The notes beneath the pieces are model-generated. The model did no database searches, had not been told where the DNA came from, and saw only the letters and a list, made by a program, of their open reading frames with translations. A stretch of DNA of 43,335 nt, from the NCBI GenBank assembly GCA_029008095.1, contig JAQXJB010000028.1:1-43335 (forward strand). Direction: 5' to 3'. Every line of letters begins with the position of its first letter. Position 1 is the first letter of the stretch. A program made the translations under genes and the position numbers. Positions 31,530 to 39,972 of the stretch are shown in pieces. This DNA is from Clostridiales bacterium (GTDB lineage Bacteria; Bacillota; Clostridia; Oscillospirales; Oscillospiraceae).

Positions 31530-31720
31530 CCGTCTTTCTCTCCAATGCTCTCGATTTTTTTGATGCTTTTCTCCACTCTGCTGCGGGGCAGCATCAGCTC
31601 ATGTCCGCATCCCTGGCAGACTATTTTGAAGTCCGCTCCGATGCGCGTGACCTTCCAGCGCTCACTGCCGCAGGGATGCTTCTTTTTCAGCGTGAGTATA
31701 TCACCAACATTTATATTCAT
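31526..31720 (-). CDS. DUF951-family small protein
   Basis: A 64-residue protein, MNINVGDILTLKKKHPCGSERWKV, then a Cys pair in CQGCGHELMLPRSRVEK. With the earlier HPCG it may bind zinc. The DUF951 family is widespread in Firmicutes, where it often neighbours ychF or other housekeeping genes; it likely binds nucleic acid, but the role is unproven. It overlaps hisC by ATGA. Confidence 0.8.
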   Translation of the reverse strand: MNINVGDILTLKKKHPCGSERWKVTRIGADFKIVCQGCGHELMLPRSRVEKSIKKIESIGEKDG

Positions 31721-31795
31721 GTCTGATTCTCCGTAATAATTTTATTCGCTGTGGGCATACTTCCAATAGACAAAAAACGAAAGGACTGCCCGAAT

Positions 31796-32167
31796 ATGTC
31801 TCACAATATTTACGCAACCTTCGAAAACCGTGACGCCGCGGAGCGCGCAGCAGCGAGAATGAGAAGAAAGGGTATCGCCTTCCGCTTCTCTCTGCAGGAT
31901 GGCTATGACCCCGGCGTTTCAGAGCTTCGGAACGCTCATGCCTCGGTAAGTCTGCTCTTTCCCTATCATCCGCCCTACTATACCCGCGATTACATGAACG
32001 CTACCGTTCCCCGCACGATCGGCAAGGCCGTTTTTACCTCGGACACTCTCGGCCTGCCCCTTTATCCCGGCGGCAGCGCCACTCAGGTGAAGATAACGGT
32101 GGACGATGAGCATCTGGATGACGCCCGGAGCATACTCCACAATTGCGGGGCATACGACATTCGCTGA
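31796..32167 (+). CDS. Conserved hypothetical protein, possible ferredoxin-like fold
   Basis: A 123-residue soluble protein, not recognised. The N-terminal IYATFENRDAAERAAARMRRKGIAF and C-terminal QVKITVDDEHLDDARSILHNCGAYDI look like two beta-alpha-beta halves that match the internal repeats of small ferredoxin-like domains. The middle is rich in Tyr and Pro (FPYHPPYYTRDYMN). ATG 31796 has AAAGGA upstream. It ends 2 bp before the convergent rarA stop. No signal peptide, membrane segment or catalytic motif is visible. Confidence 0.7.
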   Translation: MSHNIYATFENRDAAERAAARMRRKGIAFRFSLQDGYDPGVSELRNAHASVSLLFPYHPPYYTRDYMNATVPRTIGKAVFTSDTLGLPLYPGGSATQVKITVDDEHLDDARSILHNCGAYDIR

Positions 32168-32169
32168 AG

Positions 32170-33435
32170 TCATTTCTGTTTTTTTATCTCGTCCCAATAT
32201 TTTTTGGCCGCGAGCTCAGTCTTGTTCTCGCCGTATTCGTAATATTTTCTGTCCTTTATGGCGTCGGGCAGATACTGCTGCTCCACATAGTGGTTCTTAA
32301 AGGCGTGGGCATATTTATACTTTTCCACGCTCTTCACTTCCGCCCCGTCCGCATGGACATTTTTCAGATGGCGGGGAATATCACCTGTCTTACCGGCCTT
32401 TACGTCCGCCATCGCAGCCTCTATGGCGCTCACCGCCGAATTGGACTTGGGCGCGGTGGCGAGGAGTATAGTCGCCTCGGCAAGGGGTATCTGTGCCTCG
32501 GGCAGACCAAGCTCCCGGGCGCTGTCAACGCATGCCTTCACTATTGAAATGGCCTGCGGATAGGCAAGCCCTACGTCCTCAGCCGCTATCACAAGCAGTC
32601 TGCGGCAGGGGGATATCATGTCTCCTGCCTCAAGCAAACGGGCCAGATAGTGGATGGCAGCGTCCGGGTCGGAGCCGCGGATGGACTTCTGAAAGGCGGA
32701 GAGCAGGTCATAATGGCTGTCCCCGTCCCGGTCATAGCGTATGGCGCTGCGCTGGGCCACGGCTTTAGCGTCCTCCAGCGCCAGCAGGAGCTTGCCGTCT
32801 GTTTCCCGCGCGCCGTAAAAGAGCAGCTCCACCGTGTTCATGGCCTTGCGTACGTCGCCGCCGCAGGCGGAGGCAACAAACTCCGTCACGCCCGGCTCGG
32901 CCTCCCAGCTAAGGCCGCTTTTTTCACCCATGATGCCCATAGCCCGCTCTATGGCGGGGACGAGCTGCGCCGGCTCGATGGCCTTGAATTCAAAGACTGT
33001 GGAGCGGCTGAGTATGGCGTTGTAGACGTAGAAATAGGGGTTCTCCGTAGTGGAGGCGATAAGGCTTATCTTGCCGTTCTCAATGTATTCCAGCAGAGAC
33101 TGCTGCTGCTTTTTATTGAAATACTGTATCTCGTCCAGATAGAGCAGCACTCCGTTGGGCGCGAGCATGGTGTCAAGGCTCCCGATGACGGCCTTGATGT
33201 CGCTTGTCCCGGCAGTGGTGGCATTGAGCTTATGGAGGGTGCGCTGCGTCTTTTCTGCGATTATGCCCGCAACGGTGGTCTTACCCACGCCTGATGGGCC
33301 GTAGAATATCATATTCGGTATCTGTCCGCTCTCGATGATGCGGCGCAGCATACCGTTTTTGCCGAGGATATGTTCCTGCCCCACCACCTCTTCCAGAGAT
33401 TTGGGGCGTATCTCATCAGCCAGCGGCCTATACAT
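32170..33435 (-). CDS. rarA: Replication-associated recombination protein A (AAA+ ATPase)
   Basis: A 421-residue AAA+ ATPase of the RarA/MgsA/WRNIP1 family, acting at stalled replication forks. RPKSLEEVVGQEHILG, Walker A GPSGVGKTT (about residue 47), Walker B LYLDEIQYF and sensor STTENPYF are present. The C-terminal domain contains RRLLVIAAEDVGLAYPQA and the HAFKNHYVEQQYLPD tail typical of the family. The full length matches other members. Confidence 0.93.
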   Translation of the reverse strand: MYRPLADEIRPKSLEEVVGQEHILGKNGMLRRIIESGQIPNMIFYGPSGVGKTTVAGIIAEKTQRTLHKLNATTAGTSDIKAVIGSLDTMLAPNGVLLYLDEIQYFNKKQQQSLLEYIENGKISLIASTTENPYFYVYNAILSRSTVFEFKAIEPAQLVPAIERAMGIMGEKSGLSWEAEPGVTEFVASACGGDVRKAMNTVELLFYGARETDGKLLLALEDAKAVAQRSAIRYDRDGDSHYDLLSAFQKSIRGSDPDAAIHYLARLLEAGDMISPCRRLLVIAAEDVGLAYPQAISIVKACVDSARELGLPEAQIPLAEATILLATAPKSNSAVSAIEAAMADVKAGKTGDIPRHLKNVHADGAEVKSVEKYKYAHAFKNHYVEQQYLPDAIKDRKYYEYGENKTELAAKKYWDEIKKQK

Positions 33436-33480
33436 AAGCTGTCACCTCTTTTTCCTGCAGATTTGTATTTTGCGGATTAT

Positions 33481-33600
33481 ATATTATACCATAGCGGCAG
33501 AGCCGTTATGGTATAATATGCCATGCTTTGCGGTTGTCCCGAAAGGGACGAGCAAAGCGGCTAAAATCAAATATAATATCCGTGTAACGGATATTATATT
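33481..33600. repeat. Three-hairpin structured intergenic element
   Basis: Three consecutive near-perfect hairpins. The first has an 18-bp stem (33481-33498 with 33502-33519, one G-U, loop AGA). The second combines GCTTTGC/GCAAAGC and GTCCC/GGGAC around GAAA (33525-33558). The third is a perfect 14-bp stem with loop GTA (33570-33583 with 33587-33600). No coding potential. It fills the 274-bp gap between rarA and nth and may be a mobile palindromic repeat. Confidence 0.7.
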
Positions 33601-33644
33601 CTTTTTCCCCATGCTTTACAATACGGAAACTCAATTTTCCCCTG

Positions 33645-33673
33645 TTTACTTAAAAGCGGTTTTGCGCTATAAT
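33645..33673 (+). promoter_or_regulatory. nth promoter
   Basis: TTTACT (33645-33650), 17-bp spacer, TATAAT (33668-33673). Confidence 0.6.
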
Positions 33674-33709
33674 ATCATTGAAAAATCTCCACCTTGGGAG
33701 GATACATAA

Positions 33710-34330
33710 ATGAAAGACACAGCCCTGAAAATAGTTGAGCTTTTAGAGCAGGAGTACCCAGAGGCGCTATGCTCCCTTGAATACGAAAAGGACTACGAGC
33801 TGCTCTTCGCCACCCGGCTGGCGGCTCAGTGCACCGACGAGCGTGTGAACAAGGTAACGCCCACACTCTATTCCCGCTACCCCACGCTTAAATCTCTCGC
33901 GGAGGCGAAAATTGAGGATGTGGAGGAAATTATCCGCTCCTGCGGCTTTTTCCATACCAAGGCGAAGGACATCGTAGAAGCGTCGATCATGTTGATCACC
34001 GACTTCGGCGGCGTTGTGCCGGATAATATGGATGACCTTCTGAAGCTGCCCGGCGTGGGCCGCAAGACGGCCAATATCATCCTCGGCGACGTTTACCACA
34101 AGCCCGCCGTTGTCACCGATACCCACTGCATCCGCCTTGCCAACCGCATGGGTCTTGCCGTGGGCAAGGAGCCCTACAAGGTAGAGGTACAGCTCGCCGC
34201 CGTTATCCCGCCTGAGAAGCAGTCAGATTTCTGCCACCGGCTGGTACTCCACGGACGCGCCGTCTGCTCCGCCCGCAAGCCCAACTGCGAGGCCTGCTGC
34301 TTGAAGGACGTTTGCGCGAAAAAGCTTTGA
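33710..34330 (+). CDS. nth: Endonuclease III
   Basis: A 206-residue base-excision-repair glycosylase/AP lyase for oxidised pyrimidines. The helix-hairpin-helix LPGVGRKTANIIL contains the catalytic lysine (about residue 118), the catalytic aspartate is in VTDTHCIRLANRMG, and the C-terminal cysteines follow C-x6-C-x2-C-x5-C exactly (CSARKPNCEACCLKDVC), binding a 4Fe-4S cluster. ATG 33710 follows GGGAGG. It is monocistronic with its own promoter and a terminator at 34343. Confidence 0.95.
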   Translation: MKDTALKIVELLEQEYPEALCSLEYEKDYELLFATRLAAQCTDERVNKVTPTLYSRYPTLKSLAEAKIEDVEEIIRSCGFFHTKAKDIVEASIMLITDFGGVVPDNMDDLLKLPGVGRKTANIILGDVYHKPAVVTDTHCIRLANRMGLAVGKEPYKVEVQLAAVIPPEKQSDFCHRLVLHGRAVCSARKPNCEACCLKDVCAKKL

Positions 34331-34342
34331 AATGAATACGCG

Positions 34343-34376
34343 AAAAAGCAGACGCTCATTTGAGCGTCTGCTTTTT
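34343..34376. terminator. Bidirectional terminator nth / MazG-like
   Basis: AAAAAGCAGACGCTCA pairs with TGAGCGTCTGCTTTTT; A- and T-runs on both sides suit both convergent genes. Confidence 0.9.
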
Positions 34377-34391
34377 ACATACGCGGTTTTT

Positions 34392-34727
34392 TCACAGCTC
34401 GGTATATTTATCGCTTCTGCCCCGGGCTTTTTCAACCGGGTAATGCTCCTCATTTTTAGCTATCTTGGCGTTCAGTATCTCGTCCGGGTCAAGACCGCAG
34501 GCGTCCGCCATGAGCAGGCAGTAGCTCAGCACGTCGGCAAGCTCCTCCTTTATCTTGTCCAGCTTCTCCGTCCGCTGCATATCCGTTCCGCTCCACTGAA
34601 AGACCTCCAACAGCTCGGCGGCCTCAAGGCTGAGGGATATGGCCAGATCCTTGGGGGTGTGGAACTGCCGCCAATCCCGGTCATCCCGGAATTTCAGCAG
34701 TTTTTTTACTGTCTCTTCTCTTATCAT
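34392..34727 (-). CDS. MazG-like nucleotide pyrophosphohydrolase
   Basis: A 111-residue all-alpha NTP pyrophosphatase. LSLEAAELLEVFQW supplies the ExxE metal-binding motif, and IKEELADVLSYCLLMAD the ExxD motif of the MazG/RS21-C6 (dCTP pyrophosphatase-like) group. It likely clears non-canonical or excess nucleotides. It starts 12 bp after the rsmH-like stop, suggesting co-transcription with that gene. Confidence 0.85.
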   Translation of the reverse strand: MIREETVKKLLKFRDDRDWRQFHTPKDLAISLSLEAAELLEVFQWSGTDMQRTEKLDKIKEELADVLSYCLLMADACGLDPDEILNAKIAKNEEHYPVEKARGRSDKYTEL

Positions 34728-34739
34728 TTGCTCAACCTC

Positions 34740-35786
34740 TTACGCCATTATCGCCCAGCGCAGCTTGGTGGAACGCGCGCGGGGATTTTGGAAACATTCC
34801 TCCGCCGTGGGGCGGACTACGTCACGGGCGATCTCGCTGAAAACGCCCTCGCTGTAATATTGCTTGAAGGCCTTCTTCACCAGCCTGTCCTCTCCGGAAT
34901 GGAAGGTGAGGATGGCTATACGTCCGCCGCTTTTCATCACTCCGGGCAGCTTTTCGAGGAACTCATAAAGCACCTCGAACTCGCTGTTTACATCTATGCG
35001 CAGAGCCTGAAATGTGCGCTGGCATGCCTTTTTCACATTCTCTTTGCGTTCCCCGGCGGGCAGGAAGCTCAGCGCCTCCGCCACGGTATCCGCAAGCTGC
35101 TTTGTCGTGGCAATCTCGCCCTCCCTCCGCAAACGCCGGGATATGGCCCGGGCTATCTCAGAGGCATAGGGCTCGTCGGAATTTTCCACCAGCATGCTCT
35201 CCAGCCCGTTCATAGTCAGCTCACAGAGCCGCTGGGCGGCGGTAACGCCGGAGCTGGGATCAAGGCGAAGATCCAGCGGGCCATCAAACTTAAAGGAAAA
35301 GCCCCGCTCCGGGTTATCTATCTGCATGGAGGAAACGCCCAGGTCGGCCAGGGCAAAGTCAAACTTCACCCCGGGCGCGACCTCGTCAACGCGGGCAAAA
35401 TTGATATTCCTTATGGTGATACGCTCCGGCCCGAAGCCCGCCCCGGCAAGCCGCTCACGGGTCTTGGCAGACTCGATCGGGTCAACATCCGTGGCGTAAA
35501 GATGTCCGCTGCCGTTCAGCAGTTCCAGCATCCTGCGGCTGTGTCCGCCGTAGCCAAGAGTGGCATCATACCCCACCTGTCCGGGCTGTATCTGTAAAAA
35601 CTCCATTATCTCGTTTACCATGATGGGGATGTGCATACCCGCCGGGGTCTTGCCCGACTTGACGATATGCTCTATCTCCCCGGCGTACTTCTCCGGCTGA
35701 AGCTCCTTATATTTCTCGCTGAACTTTCTTGGGTGCGTACCCTTATAGCGCACGCGGCGCTTATGCTCCTGCTTCTCCTCTTCCAT
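34740..35786 (-). CDS. RsmH-type 16S rRNA (cytosine1402-N4)-methyltransferase with N-terminal extension
   Basis: A 348-residue SAM-dependent methyltransferase. HIPIMVNEIMEFL, YDATLGYGGHSRRML (SAM loop, about residue 85), DLGVSSMQIDNPERGFSF and TFHSGEDRLVKKAF are RsmH signatures. About 55 basic residues precede the usual start (RRVRYKGTHPRKFSEKYKELQPEKY). It lies outside a division/cell-wall cluster, so it may be a second, variant RsmH. ATG 35786 has GGAGGT 7 nt upstream, and a promoter lies at 35819-35847. Exact target methylation is inferred from the family. Confidence 0.85.
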   Translation of the reverse strand: MEEEKQEHKRRVRYKGTHPRKFSEKYKELQPEKYAGEIEHIVKSGKTPAGMHIPIMVNEIMEFLQIQPGQVGYDATLGYGGHSRRMLELLNGSGHLYATDVDPIESAKTRERLAGAGFGPERITIRNINFARVDEVAPGVKFDFALADLGVSSMQIDNPERGFSFKFDGPLDLRLDPSSGVTAAQRLCELTMNGLESMLVENSDEPYASEIARAISRRLRREGEIATTKQLADTVAEALSFLPAGERKENVKKACQRTFQALRIDVNSEFEVLYEFLEKLPGVMKSGGRIAILTFHSGEDRLVKKAFKQYYSEGVFSEIARDVVRPTAEECFQNPRARSTKLRWAIMA

Positions 35787-35818
35787 CGGGCGACCTCCCA
35801 TTGCCTTATCTTTTGGAC

Positions 35819-35847
35819 ATTGTATCAAATATGCGGGTTATTGGCAA
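35819..35847 (-). promoter_or_regulatory. Promoter of the rsmH-like/MazG-like unit
   Basis: On the minus strand TTGCCA (35847-35842), 17-bp spacer, TACAAT (35824-35819), directly after the dpaB stop codon. Confidence 0.65.
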
Positions 35848-35848
35848 G

Positions 35849-36412
35849 TCACAGCAGCACAGGCTGTATCTGCCGCCCCTCGAGGGCGTGAGCCAACGTC
35901 TCCGGAATACGGTTGAAATCCGCCACAAGGGACGTGGGCTTATTGGCCGGATCATCCTGCCCAAAGGGCACAAACCATACATTCTTCTTATTCAGCAGCG
36001 CCGCGATGTTCCCGGCGGCGGTACCGAGGCCGTCGTTGGTAGAGACCGCCAGCACCACGGGGCGGCCGTTGCGAAGATGGGATTTATAGGCCATTGTGAC
36101 GCAGGTATCGGTTATTCCGTTGGCTATCTTCGCCAGCGTATTGCCCGTACAGGGAGCTATAAGCAGTATATCCAGAAGCTGCTTAGGCCCTATAGGCTCC
36201 ACCTGGTTTATCTCCCGCAGCGCCGTTCTTCCGCAAATAAGCTCCGCCCGGCGGATGAAATCCTCAGCGCAGCCGAAGCGGCTGTCCACCGAGGCGCTTA
36301 CCGGGGAAAAAATGGGCGTTATCTCGTATTCCGCCGCCAGAGCTTCCATGACGGGGAACATTTTGTCAAAGGTGCAGAAGGAGCCGGTGACGGCAAAGCC
36401 AAGTCTCAGCAT
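35849..36412 (-). CDS. dpaB: Dipicolinate synthase subunit B
   Basis: A 187-residue flavoprotein-like subunit. With DpaA it makes dipicolinic acid in the mother cell late in sporulation, for heat resistance of the spore core. GFAVTGSFCTFDKMFPVMEAL at the N-terminus and LLIAPCTGNTLAKIANGITDTCVTMAYKSHLRN are characteristic. Its start overlaps the dpaA stop by 7 nt, so translation is coupled. Confidence 0.93.
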   Translation of the reverse strand: MLRLGFAVTGSFCTFDKMFPVMEALAAEYEITPIFSPVSASVDSRFGCAEDFIRRAELICGRTALREINQVEPIGPKQLLDILLIAPCTGNTLAKIANGITDTCVTMAYKSHLRNGRPVVLAVSTNDGLGTAAGNIAALLNKKNVWFVPFGQDDPANKPTSLVADFNRIPETLAHALEGRQIQPVLL

Positions 36413-37287
36413 CGCAGCACTCCCCTTTCCGCAAGAAGATTATACACCGTGTCCCGGATAGCGGCGCCGGAGCTGGCCGGAGCTACCTCGCCCGGTAGGC
36501 TAAGCGCCCAGATCACCTTCACGCCCAGCTCCGCCGCAGCCTCGAAATCCACACCTCCGGGCTTGGAGGCGAGGTCGATGCAGAGGCTTCCCTTTTTCAT
36601 CAACGACAGACGGCGGCGGTCCATGACCATTGCCGGCACGGTATTAAAAACTATGTCCTGCTTCGCCAGCAATGGCTCAAGGGACTCCGTATTTACGGCG
36701 GCGCAGCCGTTGGTCTTGATCCATGCCATGTCGGCCGGCTTTCTGGCTGAGGCGGTAACATACGCGCCCATAGCCTTCAGCTTTTGACTGAGCAGCTTAC
36801 CGATGCGCCCATAGCCGATCACCATAGTCTGCGCACCACAGAGCGTGTACGGCGTTTCCTCCATAGCTATCTGCACCGCGCCCTCCGCCGTAGCGGCGGC
36901 GTTGGCTATCTTCAGTTCTTCCCGCTCAAAATAATCCTCCGTTCTCAGGCCAAGCTCCCCCGCCGTCTCTAAAAATCCCTTGCTCAGTCTGCCGCCATAC
37001 ACCGGCGTATGTACCGGAACCAGCCGCAGCAGCTCGGCAGGGGATATTTTATTTTCCGAGAAAGGCGTATTGAGCATACCCACAGAGTCAAGAGCCGGCA
37101 GCGGGAGCAGCACGCAGTCAGCCTCGGCAAAGGCCGTCCCGATAGGCGCTGCCTCCGTCCCCACTATCTTCCCGGCCTTTTCCATATAGCTCACATAGAC
37201 CCTGTGGCCGTCCCGGGCGAGCATGGCCGCAAGCTGCGCCTGGCGCCTATCGCCTCCGGCCAGGGCAAATTTTAAGACCTTATCCAT
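36406..37287 (-). CDS. dpaA: Dipicolinate synthase subunit A
   Basis: A 293-residue NAD(P)-binding subunit of dipicolinate synthase. The N-terminal domain (FALAGGDRRQAQLAAMLARDGHRV) and Rossmann domain (TMVIGYGRIGKLLSQKLKAMGAYV, about residues 152-175) match SpoVFA/DpaA. CIDLASKPGGVDF and the closing LSLPGEVAPASSGA are family motifs. ATG 37287 follows GGAGG; a start at 37305 lacks a Shine-Dalgarno. dpaA-dpaB form an operon. Expression late in the mother cell is expected from the family; no clear sigma-K promoter was found. Confidence 0.93.
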   Translation of the reverse strand: MDKVLKFALAGGDRRQAQLAAMLARDGHRVYVSYMEKAGKIVGTEAAPIGTAFAEADCVLLPLPALDSVGMLNTPFSENKISPAELLRLVPVHTPVYGGRLSKGFLETAGELGLRTEDYFEREELKIANAAATAEGAVQIAMEETPYTLCGAQTMVIGYGRIGKLLSQKLKAMGAYVTASARKPADMAWIKTNGCAAVNTESLEPLLAKQDIVFNTVPAMVMDRRRLSLMKKGSLCIDLASKPGGVDFEAAAELGVKVIWALSLPGEVAPASSGAAIRDTVYNLLAERGVLRC

Positions 37288-37306
37288 ATCTATCCTCCAA
37301 TACACG

Positions 37307-37334
37307 AGGCAGCGGACTTATACTCCCGCTGCCT
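37307..37334 (-). promoter_or_regulatory. Hairpin in the dpaA leader
   Basis: AGGCAGCGG and CCGCTGCCT (9-bp perfect stem, 10-nt loop), ending about 9 nt before the dpaA Shine-Dalgarno. It has no T-tract, so it is more likely an mRNA-stabilising or operator element than a terminator. Confidence 0.45.
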
Positions 37335-37465
37335 TAGTTCTGCCGCCATATTCTATTCCGCATATATTGAAAACGTGCCGGGAGGAACCCTGCGTGGGTC
37401 ACCGGAATAGGATATCAAGGGAAAATACATAACTCCCGAAACTGTTATAAAGGATGTTTGTTGAT

Positions 37466-37702
37466 ATGGATAATCAAGCTTGCTTGAATGATATACAGCC
37501 CGGACAGAGGGCAAGGATATTGGAACTGCTGTCCGAGGGCAGCATGCGCCGGAGGCTGCTGGATATCGGCCTTGTGGAGAGCACCGAGGTGGAGTGCATA
37601 GGGCGAAGTCCCGGCGGCGACCCTTCGGCCTTTCTTATTCGCGGGGCGGTCATTGCCATCCGCTCCGAGGACTGCCGGAACATAATCGTCCGTCCATGCT
37701 GA
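37466..37702 (+). CDS. feoA: Ferrous iron transport protein A
   Basis: A 78-residue SH3-like cytoplasmic protein that supports the FeoB ferrous-iron channel. LNDIQPGQRARILELLSEGSMRRRLLDIGLVESTEVECIGRSPGGDP and AIRSEDCRNIIV are the FeoA pattern. ATG 37466 is preferred over 37454 because GGATG lies 8-10 nt upstream. feoB follows after 13 bp. Confidence 0.9.
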   Translation: MDNQACLNDIQPGQRARILELLSEGSMRRRLLDIGLVESTEVECIGRSPGGDPSAFLIRGAVIAIRSEDCRNIIVRPC

Positions 37703-37715
37703 AAGGAGGCCGGCA

Positions 37716-39842
37716 ATGGGTCTTACAAACAGCTCCACCGGGGCAAGACTCGCCGAGCTCGGGCTAAAGCTGCAGAGCAGAGACCCGTCCGGGCAAGTCA
37801 TCGCCCTGGCCGGGAATCCCAATGTGGGCAAGAGCACCATCTTCAATAATCTCACGGGTATGAATCAACACACCGGGAATTGGCCGGGCAAGACCGTAAG
37901 CTGCGCTCAAGGGCGCTGTCTCATAGGCGGCCGCGGGCATATCATGGTAGACCTGCCCGGCACATATTCGCTGATGGCCCACTCAGCCGAAGAAGAGGTG
38001 GCGCGAAACTTCATATGCTTCTCCCGCCCGGACGCGGTAGTGGTGGTCTGCGACGCCACCTGCCTGGAGCGCAGCCTGAATCTGGCTCTGCAGACGCTGG
38101 AGATAACAAACCGGGTCATAGTATGCATAAATCTCATGGACGAGGCTCGCCGCAAGGGCATAAAGCTAAATCTGCCACTGCTTTCCCGGCGGCTGGGCGT
38201 GCCTGTGGTTGGGGTATCGGGGCGAAAGAAGAAGAGCCTGTTCGCTCTTCTCGGCGCGATAGACGACGTGGAGTTCAGCAGCTCCCCTCTGCGCCTGAAA
38301 TATTGCCCGGAGATAGAGAACGCCGTATCGGTTCTTGAGCCGCTCGTCCGGCGTCTGCCGGACATAGGGCTTCCCCCCCGCTGGCTGAGCCTGAAGCTGC
38401 TGGAGAACGACGAAACTCTTACAGCCGAGCTAAAAGCCCGGTTCTCCGGCTACGGACAGGAGCTGCGCCTTGCCCTCGCCGAAGCCCACGCCATCCTCTC
38501 CGCAGAAGGTATAGACGCGCTCAGGCTGAAAGATCTGATGGTCTCCGCCTCCATAAGCATGGCGGCAGAACTCTGCCGGGGCGTGGTTACATACACGGAT
38601 CCGGGCTACAGACGTCTTGACCGCAGGATAGACCGGGTAATAACCAGCCGCGTCGGCGGCTATCCGCTGATGCTGGCGCTGCTGGCTCTGGTATTCTGGC
38701 TCACTATCGAGGGCGCAAATTACCCGTCCCAGCTTCTGTCCGCGCTTCTGTTCCGCATTCAGGATATGCTCACGGCGCTGTTCCGGGCTCTTGGCGCGCC
38801 GGAATGGCTGCACGGCGCTGTGGTTTTGGGCATATACCGGGTGCTGGCGTGGGTGGTATCGGTAATGCTGCCGCCGATGGCCATCTTTTTCCCGCTCTTC
38901 ACCCTTCTTGAGGACGTGGGATATCTGCCCCGGGTGGCATACAATCTCGATAAGCCCTTCAAACGCTGCAAGGCCTGCGGCAAGCAGGCGCTGTGCATGG
39001 CTATGGGCTTCGGCTGCAACGCCGCGGGCATAGTGGGCAGCCGCATCATAGACTCGCCCCGGGAACGTCTGCTGGCCATACTCACCAACAATTTCGTTCC
39101 CTGCAACGGCCGTTTCCCCACGCTGATCTCCATTCTCACCATGTTCTTCGTGGGCGTGGGCAGCGGCGCCGCGGACTCCCTGCTATCCGCAGTTATGATG
39201 ACGGCAGCGATCGTATTCAGCGTTGCCATGACCTTCGCGGTGACGAAGCTCCTCTCCGCCACACTGCTGAAGGGGATCCCCTCCTCCTTCACTCTGGAGC
39301 TTCCGCCATTCAGAAAGCCCCAGATAGGCAAGGTCATTCTACGTTCCATATTTGACCGCACTATTTTCGTCCTTGGCAGAGCCGCCGCTGTGGCCGCTCC
39401 GGCGGGACTGCTGATATGGCTGATGGCCAATGTGACCGTTGGCGGCATGAGCCTTCTTAGCCACTGCGCGGGCTTTCTGGATCCCTTCGCCCGCCTCATG
39501 GGGCTGGATGGAGTTATCCTCATGGCCTTTATTTTAGGCTTTCCGGCTAACGAAATAGTGATTCCCATCATCATCATGGCCTACACCGCTCAGGGCAGTA
39601 TTCTTGAGTTGGGCAGTCTGAGCGAGCTGCGGGCGCTGCTCGTTTCAAACGGCTGGACCTGGGCGACCGCGGTAAGCATGATAATATTCACTCTGCTGCA
39701 CTGGCCCTGCTCCACGGCGCTGATAACGGTATACCGCGAAACCCACAGCCGCAAATGGACGGCGCTGGCGGCGGCAATACCCACAGCGGCCGGCGTGTTG
39801 CTCTGCATACTCTTCACCGCCGCCGTCCGTATAATCGGTTGA
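37716..39842 (+). CDS. feoB: Ferrous iron transporter FeoB
   Basis: A 708-residue GTPase-coupled Fe2+ transporter. The N-terminal G domain has GNPNVGKSTIFNNLTG, VDLPGTYSL and NLMD. A helical domain follows, then membrane gates with LEDVGYLPRVAYNLD and GCNAAGIVGSRIIDSPRERLLAILTNNFVPCNGRFP. The extra segment FKRCKACGKQALCMAMG next to the first gate contains closely spaced cysteines. AAAGGAGG precedes ATG 37716. It forms an operon with feoA; no FeoC is seen. Iron-dependent regulation is expected but no clear operator was found. Confidence 0.94.
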   Translation: MGLTNSSTGARLAELGLKLQSRDPSGQVIALAGNPNVGKSTIFNNLTGMNQHTGNWPGKTVSCAQGRCLIGGRGHIMVDLPGTYSLMAHSAEEEVARNFICFSRPDAVVVVCDATCLERSLNLALQTLEITNRVIVCINLMDEARRKGIKLNLPLLSRRLGVPVVGVSGRKKKSLFALLGAIDDVEFSSSPLRLKYCPEIENAVSVLEPLVRRLPDIGLPPRWLSLKLLENDETLTAELKARFSGYGQELRLALAEAHAILSAEGIDALRLKDLMVSASISMAAELCRGVVTYTDPGYRRLDRRIDRVITSRVGGYPLMLALLALVFWLTIEGANYPSQLLSALLFRIQDMLTALFRALGAPEWLHGAVVLGIYRVLAWVVSVMLPPMAIFFPLFTLLEDVGYLPRVAYNLDKPFKRCKACGKQALCMAMGFGCNAAGIVGSRIIDSPRERLLAILTNNFVPCNGRFPTLISILTMFFVGVGSGAADSLLSAVMMTAAIVFSVAMTFAVTKLLSATLLKGIPSSFTLELPPFRKPQIGKVILRSIFDRTIFVLGRAAAVAAPAGLLIWLMANVTVGGMSLLSHCAGFLDPFARLMGLDGVILMAFILGFPANEIVIPIIIMAYTAQGSILELGSLSELRALLVSNGWTWATAVSMIIFTLLHWPCSTALITVYRETHSRKWTALAAAIPTAAGVLLCILFTAAVRIIG

Positions 39843-39905
39843 TCGCTCTGCCTTAACCATACTGCAAAATTCAGCAGAAATTTCTCACGAAAACTACAAT
39901 TAATC

Positions 39906-39957
39906 AAAAAATACCGGCAACCTCCGGACGATGTGTCCATATGTTGTCGGTATTTTT
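39906..39957. terminator. Bidirectional terminator feoB / mutL
   Basis: AAAAAATACCGGCAAC pairs with GTTGTCGGTATTTTTT around a loop with an inner GGAC/GTCC stem. Confidence 0.85.
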
Positions 39958-39972
39958 TCTCGCATTGCTGCC

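Noticed and set aside
33680-33712. Possible further copy of the AAAAATCCTCC repeat before nth
   Set aside because: Only AAAAATCTCC and GGGAGGAT are similar; the arms pair poorly and the core is missing.
37367-37395. Sigma-A promoter for feoA starting at TTGAAA
   Set aside because: No acceptable -10 box at 16-18 bp; left unassigned.
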